From assembly GCF_040581485.1 (NCBI RefSeq), contig NC_090132.1, positions 9,745,001-9,809,000 of the forward strand: 64,000 nt of DNA, in the 5' to 3' direction. The position numbers and the translations under genes were made by a program. Shown in pieces: positions 55,095 through 64,000 of this stretch; position 1 is the stretch's first letter; every line of letters starts with the position of its first letter. Under the pieces are notes generated by a model. It saw only the letters and a list, made by a program, of their open reading frames with translations, ran no database searches and had not been told where the DNA came from. Source of the DNA: Linepithema humile. Its lineage: Eukaryota > Arthropoda > Insecta > Hymenoptera > Formicidae.

Positions 55095-58000
55095 AGAAGA
55101 AATCGATATATGCAAATCTACAGTTGCATATTTCACAAAATCCATTTTTTAAAAAGCTCCTAAGTTATCGTTTCGCTCAATAATTAAAAAAATCAGCTCT
55201 ACGGTCATTCATAATGTTTATAATCGGATCCGCGGTCCCGTGAGAGAGAAAGAGAGAGCGATAGGTAGAAATGCGCGCGTAGATGGGGGTATAAAAAAAG
55301 TCTCACCCCGATCATTATGAATTTCGTGCGTTTTTTTCAGCGTAATAAATTAGTCAAAGACGCTCATCAATTTTATGACGCGCGCGTCCATAGTGAAACG
55401 ATGCCCAAAACATCGTCCGTCCACCACTGCCAACTCTGGATGGCCTCGAACGTGATGGATGATTTTTCGTTCCCATACATTTATTCGTGAGCCCGACGTC
55501 GAGCGATCTTCCACTGGCGCTCATTTGCGCACATACCCGTACCACCCACGTGTGTGTAACCGCGCGCGGCGAACTAACCACCGCGTGTGTAGATGTATAT
55601 ATAGAAATATAGCGTAGCACCGGGCACATTAGCGAGCGCGATCCATGAATAATAAGTAGCGCGAACGAAATGCTTCGAGATCGTCATTGTTATCGTCTAG
55701 ATTATATTATGTAAAAAACCGTCAATCTCTTTTTTGTCTGTCAGTAACTATTCTCTCTTGTGTCGAGTGATATAGCGTTATATTGGATGTGTCTAATAGC
55801 AAGTTAGCGGTATTCTAAATCATGCGGCTTGTTGTACTAGCGTTCAATTTATCTGATTAATTGTATTCGCATGCCATTAAAGAAACATTAATAACAACAT
55901 TATCGAAGATAGAAACGAGATTTCCTCAATTAAAATAATGCCCGACTCGACTTTTGCACGCGCGAATCGAGAGAAAATGCTTTATGTCAATCCTTCATCG
56001 TGCGGTTTTCGCGCTTTAGAGAACTGTCGGGCAATCGCGCGCGCGAAAATACTATTTGTATCTGAAAGTGCGCGCGCGATAACACTTCTCTCGTATAATT
56101 TATATCGTTTCCTCGGAGAGTCCTCGAACATACGAGTTACAAAGTTGCGGTCCATTACGTGCGGCGCGCGGCCCACGCGGCTGAACTCCGAGCGGTCCGC
56201 TATCCGTAAATCGCCTCGGTATCGTTCGCACGATCGGACAAAATGAGCGTTTTCCATTTCTACGGGGCGTGCTTCTCTCGTCGACGCGCGAGAGTCTTTC
56301 TTCCTTCATAGACAAAGGCTCGCGCGAGAACCACGAACCAGCCGGAGATAGGTCGCCGCAGCCGCCGTGGTCGGGCTCGAGTTTTACGCACGTAAGAAGG
56401 GGATCGATATATTGGTATACGGGCGGAGGAATGATAAATGGCTGTGTCGAGAGATGCGCGGATAACATAATGAGACGTATTGTGCTCTCGACTGGGACCC
56501 ACGATCGGGCTGGGCGAACTCTCCCGGGACCCTCTAAGCCCCTAAAAAATTTTGGTTTCTCTACTCTCCGCTCCACGACTTTCCGGGAATTGCCATTTTC
56601 TGCTACGGGCGCACCTTTCCCCGACGCAATCCTCTCTTTTGTCGACGAGAGTTTTCGCTTTACACTCGTTTCTCGTACCGCGTCTGTTACTTCTATTTAA
56701 AAACATTGATTTTGGAATCGAAAAGGAATTAATAAATTCCAACCCTTAACAGGCATGGAAAGCGGCAGATGATTTTATTTGACGCTTACACGACGCTTTG
56801 AATATGATATCGCACGTTGCGAATAGAATATGTTTTACTTTTAATAGATAAACGAATATAGAAGAATCAAAATACAGAAAATGTATAAATACAAAAGAAA
56901 TTACTGCAAAAGATTCCAAATTTCTAAATTATTACTATGATTTTTTGTGTGTCATATCGTAAAATAAATGCAGAGAATTTAAACAGACTGTTTGGATAAT
57001 ACTTCTAGAAAATGTAGAGAGATATACGCATCACGAGAGGTATCATCACTTTTCAAGCATACTCCGCGTTTAATCGTAGAAAGTGACGGGTCTCCGATGC
57101 GCGAGAAGGTCGTGACAGGTCGCTTGTTTTGCTGGCCGACGACAGAGGCTTCCTTGTCCACTGTGTCACTTCGTCCTCCTCCTCGAGAACGCGCGACTCG
57201 GGGCTTTTCGGGCTCCGATAACGGTGGGACAGAGATAGAGACCCCATGTTGGCGCGCGAGGGGCTGAAACGTAGAACCCGGAGGTTAGGCTAGGGGTTAG
57301 ATAGGATAGGGTGTGTCGTCATGGCTACGCAGCAGGGGGCGGGGCAATCGATACACCCTCGCTTCACGCACTAAGCGCACGCAATGCGTTTATAACACAA
57401 TGAAACAATGACGACGACCACCGCAGGAAGGAGGCGAGTGGCGTGGGTCTGAACGGGACGCGTCGCCGGTCCGGGATCGCGCCTTCTACTTCCGAATGCG
57501 TAGTCGCCCGTCGTTCTGCGAGAGTGATGATCAGTAATGTCCACGAATCGTACGAGGAGATATCTGGAACGGTGTCTATTTACGAGTTTGCGCTAGCGAC
57601 GCGTCTCCCACGATTCGCTGGATTTCGCACGATATCGCGCCTAGAGACAATCTTTTAGATCCCATTTATTTTATAATCCTTTATTTCTCTTTCAACTTTT
57701 GTGTAAGGATATTTTGTAAAAGATCTTTTGTACAGTTATTCCAAAATTCATTAATCTATGTGCAGCAACAATCGCTCCGCTGTTAGAAAGCGCGTCAAAG
57801 GGCACAGCTGAGCGAATCGATTGATTTCAAGACAAAAATAGAGGAAACCTGTTTCAGGCAGAAGCTATTATCATCCTGCGTGCTATTCACGCAAGTTGAT
57901 CGTAGTTTTTTCAGGTTTCGGACGAGTGAAATTGGGTCGCTCCACCCTTCATCCTTTCCTTCCTTTCTCCGAATGCGAAAGAATTTTTCGGGCGTTTCAT

Positions 58001-58477
58001 TACGCGGCAGCGTCGCAACAATACGAAACTGGGCGGCGACAATAGAAGGATACTACCTGAAAACTTCACTCGGACAATGAGTTCTCGAGTGTATCATTTG
58101 GTCGTTTATGAGTCCGCGCTCGTTTATCATTCGGCCGGCCAGCATTTTTCATCGTTTCATCTTAACGGATGGTGATTTCCAACATCCTGCGTTGATTCGT
58201 TTCGTAAGAAACGCGCTCTATTATTCAGGAGTTGAATCTCTTTTATCACTTATGAAAATATTAATTTAATATACAGACAGCTTAATATATTTAGTTGTGG
58301 TTAATTGTCACACAATATTCTCTATAATAGATTTCTCCATTTTTTTTCTATTGTAAGGTCCGTTTATGTCAGGATAGAGATAGAACTTATTAACGTAACA
58401 GTAATTTATTAACAATGAATAATAGATTAAATAAAAATGTGATATAACGAAATGATTGTCCAAATAATTCACTTATC

Positions 58478-58883
58478 TTAACCGTGCTTTCCGGCGACAC
58501 GTAACCAATTTGAAATTAAGCCAAAGTCCCTCTTGGCTAATAATTTTAACTTGCAAAAGTCCCTCTTTGCTTGTTAATGAAAATTCTGCAAAAGTCCCTC
58601 TTTGCGATATGAAAATGATGTCCCTTTGACGAAGTCCCTCTCGTCGTTGGATACACACACTTAAAAATATACTGACTTTATCTCTTAACTGTTCAGAGCC
58701 AAAAAGCCTCGTTGCCTGTTCGGGCCCTCTTATATATCCTTTTCGAAAGAACGTTCTCGTTCTTTCTCGATCATTCTGAAAATCTGTTCCCTCCCGGCGA
58801 CGCCGGAGCGCTTTGCGCATATACAACATAGGCTAGCGCCTTCATACATAAAATAGACACTAATTGATCCGCCGTTATCTACA
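58478..58883 (-). mobile_element. Probable solo LTR of a retrotransposon
   Basis: Read on the minus strand, the element starts TGTAGATAAC, has a TATATAAG box (plus 58727-58737) and a downstream GC-rich leader-like part, and ends near GGTTAA. It is flanked by a 5-bp TTATC repeat (58473-58477 and 58884-58888), as made by many insect LTR elements. Four AGTCCCTCT-type repeats spaced 33-40 bp apart (58525, 58558, 58593, 58633) lie in what would be its 3' half. No internal gag or pol sequence is next to it, so it would be a solo LTR. Boundaries are tentative because the end is not the usual CA. Confidence 0.4.
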
Positions 58884-61800
58884 TTATCATAAGAGATTCT
58901 TACACTATATTGTTTTTAATTTCGATTATGCGTAGTTAGAAAGCAAATGGACATAACTGACTTAAAAAACCGGTTAAAACTTTTACTGAAAAAATATTTG
59001 TCTCCTTTCAATATAATAATCTTTTTTTCAACGTTTTAATAATATTCGTATACGTATGTTTCTTATAATTTATTATTAATATGAGATCTATTGATCCGCT
59101 GCCGATAGATCGATCCGTCATCTAATAATGTTTTATTTCTTTTATTCCTTTTATGTTTCCGGCCGCGGCTTTTATCGATATAATTATAAGTAGACGACAC
59201 TTTTGGTGGTTCGCGACAAACAATATCGGTTTTCCTTTGCGGAGTCTATCGACATACTTATAAGTGGACGACTCTTTTGGCGGTCCGCTACAAACAATGT
59301 CGGTTTTCTTTTATGTCACTACTAGTCAGGGACGTATACATAAAAACACGTAGAGAGATGAATGAAAAGTCAGTCTCGAGCGAACTTAAAATAAGTATTA
59401 ACAGTGAAAAGAATTCTTACAGGTCAAATTGTTTCTTAGAAGTAACGTGCTCGGGTCTTGTTGGTCCAAGCTTAGTTTCATAATCCCTTTATTCATCTAA
59501 AATGCAGTGTACTGGAAAAGTGTCACAGCAGGAGAAAATTTGCCTGACGCGAAGAACAATGAGAGTTGTTATGGGACAATGATTTGCATGGTGACTATTT
59601 AGAGAGTTTACCGGTGACAATCGCTCTCAGAAAAAGGAAAAGAAATCATTAAGCAACTATTAGGAACTCGGGAAAAGCAATAATTTAAAGGATTCTGACA
59701 CTCGCAGCTAGCTCGCCCGTAGGGCAGAAACCGCGCACCTGTCCAGGTAGGCGGAGAATGGTGGATTCCTCTTCCAGGAATTTGCTGTAAGGAAGGCTCC
59801 AACCTGTCTGCCAGGATCAGGATCATCAGGATTGTCAGTTTTGTCTAGGAGGGACTCGGTGGGGGTCGCCTTAATGAGTTTTTGCCCCGAAACACTGCGC
59901 GCGCGTGTGTGTAGAATAAAATTCCGGCGATATATTCGTCGTTGTCCACCTCTGAGAGCATTCTGTCGTGCGAAAGTTAAAAAGGAGCGCCGTCGGAATT
60001 AAGAAAAAGATATAAATCCTCTCTCTGGAAGATGCGCCTCTCAGCGCGTAGGTGTCGTCGCTACGTCTTCACGTCACATCGTGACGATATTATATATTTC
60101 AAAATGTTTGCAATGTTAATATCGCAATGTGTAAAACCCGCGTGTAATCTTAGATATAATATCAATTGCGATCTTTACGTCGTGACGTAAAAGAGAGACA
60201 TTGCGAATGATATCGGTTGAAACTCGCTTCGTGTGTGGCCAGATCGCGTTGCGATCCACGCCTGGGACATTCATTTAAAGCGTCATTGCTTCATAAATCA
60301 AACTCCGAGCAAATGCGAGCAATGCCTGCCTGTATACGTGATTCTATCATTTCCCCCCATCATGCATGAGCGAATAGATTCTTATTATTCGTTGCGTACA
60401 TTATTCTATTGTCATTTATATTGAACTGTATATCGAAAAAACAATTATTAATCAAATACATCTTACTTTTTAATTATCGCGACATGTTTCATTGGCATAA
60501 ACAATAATAGAGATCATACTTATGTATCTGTAGCTAGTTTTCAATTTAGCACAATTATACAGCTGCAATTTCCGATTGCAAGAAACGTGTATCACGCGTG
60601 AGTGTTAATCTTTGCGCAAAAGTGAACATCGGCAGGTTCATTATCGAATGACAATGCGTCTACAGGACGATGTTACTGGTCTGCTTCTCGCGAGAGAACC
60701 ACTATCTGCGTGGTGCGGTGCGAGAGGAGGCGAGAGGGTCCGGGCGGAGAGAACCGGCAGGCAGCCGGTCGGCCGGGCAGGCGCGGACATCGCAGGCCGC
60801 GAGAGTGACGGATGGCCACATCGCATTTCGCGGCTCCATATCTCCCCGATTTCGCGGGTGTAATTCCCGTAAAGTCGTTTCGGGGCCCTGTTTCGCCGGC
60901 GTAGCCGCCGTACGTGTATAAGCATCTACAGCCTCTCCTCATCGTGCGTCCGGCTTCCCTCCCTCCTGTCCCGCCGCCGCCGCCACCCGTCTATTTTCTT
61001 TTCCCTTGATTTCTGTCCGTTGTTCGAGGTTTTTTATTGCCGGCGTGCATACCATTAGCCGCCGAACGTTAACAGCCCCAACGACCTCTAACTCCGTTGG
61101 TAATTACCGGATCATAGCCGAAAAGCTTCTCGGGGCCTCTCTCGAGGGAACAGCGCGACCGTCGGTCGCTGATCTCCGTCGTGGGAACGTGGAGCAGCAG
61201 GGGCGACGGTGAGTGAATGTGAGATTTCGCTATGATTATTCGCGACATGGTGATTTAGTCGATTTAGAAGTCCCTTCTAGGATGACGCTTATGACGTTGA
61301 TTCCACTTTTAGGAATTATAATAATATTCATAGAAATATATATGTATGTATATATATTTTTGCTAATAATTGTACATGCTTCTTGCAAACTCAAATGTTA
61401 AAAATAAGTCACATATTAATAGAATGCGTAGAATTAGTAAAAGTAGATTTTCAAAAGACTTCTCGAGCTCTATTTACTCTTTTATATAGAAATTGTCAAG
61501 TTTAATTTTTTAACTCATTTTTTTCAAAACTGTCATATTAATTATCTGTACATCATATTGCGAGACTTTAACATTTGCAATAATTTTTTGAGAATCCCTT
61601 TAATCAGCGAGCGATTTTAAATCGATCGGCTCGATTCGGGAGTCTCGTGCAAGGCCATCGACTCGTGATCCCGATTCTCGTGAGCTTCTCGCGCGCGGGA
61701 GTCTCCTTTCTCTCTCTCTACCGCCTTGCGCAACAAAAAGTGATTAATTACACCTCTCGGGAGTCCGGTGGCTCGTTGTTTCCCCAAGCCCGACGGTGAG

Positions 61801-64000
61801 CATCGTTTCGGCAACAATGTGGCCCGCTCGCCGCGGCGTCTCGTGCAACGTAACCTCGGCCCGGTCCTCTTCTCGTCCGCGATCCTCTTCTCTCGAGCGA
61901 GGAGAATCGATCCTGCCCTCGGCATTGTGTCCCCTTTTGTCCGACCACGCCGCGAAATATTGCCGGGGCGAACTTTCCGTCGACTCGTGACCCCACCTCC
62001 GCCCATCTCCCCTCTGGCCGGCGTTCATCCCTCGCCGCCGCTCTTCTCGCTCTTCTTCGGGACACGCACCTTACACCGACGCGAGAGATCGACGCGACGA
62101 GATCTTAATGACACCACGATTTCTGTGGGATTATTTATGGTCGCGCGATCACCCGGCACCGATCGCTCAATCTTGATTCCGACGTCGGACAGCCGTTGTC
62201 TGATATCGTTTAAACGTTTCCGAGACCGATTGCTCCTTTGAATTATTTTCTCATTAGCGTTCTAAGATTCTAAATATTCTTAATATCTCAACATTACATC
62301 GCGCTAGCATGTATACACGTTATATGGAGGTGAAATGACAATTAATCCCTTTAACGAAATTATTTAGATCCTGTGACTGGCAATATCGGACGTAGCATGT
62401 ATCCGTTCATTATTGTACTTCGCATATACGTACAATTAATTCATTCGAGATACTCAATGAAGATATTTCGGTCAATGAGTCAATAGGTTCCTTTCCTTAT
62501 GGAGTCGACTAACCGACCCTCTGTACAAACTCATAATTAGACCCTAGGGGCTGCTTCTGACACGTTCATCCCTCGTTTTCTCCGCCCCATATATACGATG
62601 ATCATACGGTGGGCCGATCGTTCCGCACAACTTCGCGCATGAGTTCGCTCGCTATCGCTCGTAAAGAAATATAACCGATGCTATCATTTCGGTCTATTTC
62701 CATTCACGCTATCAATTTCCCGTTTCGTGCAAAAATTATGTTTTACGGAACTTTCGTTTGACTCCGTGACTCGATTCGACATAGATAAAATGATATAACA
62801 AACTTGACGCGGTTTAGTATTCTCAGGATCTTTATATATTCACTCGGCAATATTTTATCTCGAACGCAGCGATTTTTAGAACGATCGCGCCGCTTTGAGG
62901 CGCAATAAAAGTTAGAGTGGCCTGGGGGGGAAGGCGCGCAACACAAATTAATTTCATAGTGGATTGTTCTTGTGTGTAGGAGATTCTTGCGCGTAATGCG
63001 AACGGCGGGAGTTTACGATTAACCATATTTCAGTTCCCATACGAATCCTGTAAAAGCAACTTGGTAATCGCACAATTCTCACCGGCAAAGGTTGAGCGAT
63101 AAACCTTTTAGTTTAAGAATAGTTTGGCGGTTACGAGCGTTGATAACTTGCCTGTCTTCATCCCGCCAAAATATTCCGCTATACAACCTTAACCGATACT
63201 TTCACCGAGCATAAAATTCCCTAATCCCTCTACGAAACGCGACATTACCGTAAAACGATGACTTAATTGAGTACTGCTGAAGAGTACTTTTTGAAACATC
63301 GAGTATGCTGTCTCGTAAAAGAATTATGGCCGAAATTTCAAAGCAATTTGCTCAAAGAATTTGTCTTCAAACTTTAACAGCGTTTTAATGAAGTTGTAGT
63401 AGTACGCACACTACAAAGCTACATTAAAGCGTTTTTAATTTATCATATTCGCGTAAAAAATTTATATAAAAATTGCGACAATAATTATCGTAAATAATGC
63501 AAATAATCAGAGGCGCTTCTCCATCCGTTGCTTGTTTAGCGCAGCAGTGTATTTGACTGCATCGGGGCTCGAATTCACTAGCCATGAACAAAAACGCGGC
63601 CCCCGTCTTCGCATAATGGAACCCACAATGTAACTCCATAGATTTTCGATGCCCTGCGCGAAATATACTCGCCACGCGTTACAACACTATGAGTGTGCAC
63701 ACATCAACACTTTACACTTTGGACACGTGCGTCCAAACGTGGCGCGTTTTTGTGAGAATATATGTACATATATAATATGTATATATAAAGCCTTATTTTT
63801 GTGTGACTGCAGATTAATGAAACAAAAATGGTAAATATATTAAAAAGTTTATTTGAAAATCTAAATAAAATGTATTTTATTTATTCTAAATATTCATGGA
63901 AATTAATTTTTTCGTAAAAATAATGTTTCTAGTGAATCGTACATATAAATTTTATTAATCTTTAAATATTTATTGCGACAATCTTAAACATTATTGCTAT
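58884..64000. other. Right-hand non-coding stretch
   Basis: AT-rich DNA with GC-rich islands at about 60.65-61.21 and 61.6-62.2 kb. In the first island a consensus donor (CGACG|GTGAGT) lies at 61208-61209, and a similar site lies at 61794. These could end non-coding first exons of a gene to the right. Open frames in the islands overlap on both strands and show no conserved protein. The last 150 bp are AT-rich with no feature. Confidence 0.55.
59165..59312 (+). repeat. 74-bp tandem duplication
   Basis: Units at 59165-59238 and 59239-59312 abut exactly and differ at about a dozen positions. Each contains TTATAAGT(A/G)GACGAC and ACAAACAAT(A/G)TCGGTTTTC. No protein reads through both. Confidence 0.85.

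Larger units (their letters stand above)
45023..58477. other. Intergenic or intronic DNA without recognised genes
   Basis: Long AT-rich stretches are broken by CpG/GC-rich islands near 45.1-45.3, 47.2-47.4, 49.1-49.5, 50.6-51.1, 53.4-53.6, 54.5-55.7 and 55.9-57.6 kb. Open frames here are short, mutually overlapping on both strands and lack conserved domains. The GC islands could be promoters, enhancers or non-coding first exons of a gene beyond the window. No tRNA or rRNA gene was recognised. Confidence 0.6.

Noticed and set aside
56100..56576. 158-codon minus-strand open frame in a GC island
   Set aside because: Overlaps another long frame on the plus strand, has no recognisable domain, and has no clear splice context. 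GC-rich islands give such frames by chance.
57280..57312. TTAGG-like repeats resembling insect telomere sequence
   Set aside because: Only a few degenerate copies (GGTTAGGCTAGGGGTTAG); too short and irregular for an interstitial telomere tract.
60612..60942. Several overlapping 80-90 codon frames on both strands
   Set aside because: Mutually overlapping frames in one GC-rich island, none with similarity or good start context.
61617..62241. Long frames on both strands (up to 157 codons)
   Set aside because: All overlap one another and are rich in Arg, Ser and Pro, as expected for random translation of CpG-rich DNA. No domain is seen.
1..64000. Conserved microRNAs, tRNAs, rRNA or snRNA genes
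   Set aside because: Scanned by eye for familiar insect microRNA seeds, tRNA B-boxes and rRNA blocks; none convincing. A covariance-model search could still find some.

Overview
This is animal nuclear DNA, most likely from a hymenopteran insect, with an ant the best guess. It has introns with GT/AG borders, AT-rich intergenic DNA with CpG-rich patches, and abundant GA/CT and TA microsatellites. There are no operons, ribosome-binding sites or prokaryotic genes. The species call is inference from composition and protein similarity only.

The left 35 kb contains the 3' part of one plus-strand gene, Rim (Rab3-interacting molecule; regulating synaptic membrane exocytosis protein), the presynaptic active-zone scaffold. 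Seventeen coding exon positions were placed by hand from protein similarity, splice sites and codon phase, and every junction keeps the reading frame. From the first ATG in the window (7144) to the TAA at 35167-35169 the model encodes 2156 or 2139 residues, depending on which exon-14 alternative is used. The order is: linker, PDZ (about residues 125-230), C2A (about 319-450), linker with a RIM-BP SH3-binding motif, a single 3.28-kb exon of charged, Ser/Arg-rich low-complexity protein, an alternative-exon module, and C2B (about 2007-2130). The N-terminal Rab3-binding zinc finger was not found. It is either upstream of the window, or transcripts starting near 6870 lack it.

The most interesting part is the exon-14 module (26.9-34.4 kb). 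Two related exons (28256-28415 and 30677-30887) have the same entry and exit phases and lengths that forbid joint inclusion. The first is preceded by 495 bases with no AG dinucleotide. Each is followed by a long CU-rich tract, and a GA-rich tract between them is complementary to those tracts over 22 nt. This looks like a mutually exclusive splicing switch. In one arrangement, reading through exon 14a's weak donor would instead end the protein before C2B.

The 35.2-42 kb stretch is probably long 3' UTR and intergenic DNA, with a pure-purine tract that could form G-quadruplexes. A candidate small minus-strand spliced gene lies at 42.07-42.30 kb beside a CpG-rich, palindrome-bearing promoter-like region. 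Next to it, 42.58-45.02 kb is a tandem array of three roughly 800-bp units, each with a conserved short ATG segment; the splice donor after it is intact in two copies. From 45 to 64 kb I see no gene I can support: only AT-rich DNA with GC-rich islands, a likely solo LTR (58478-58883), small tandem duplications and clusters of palindromic motifs.
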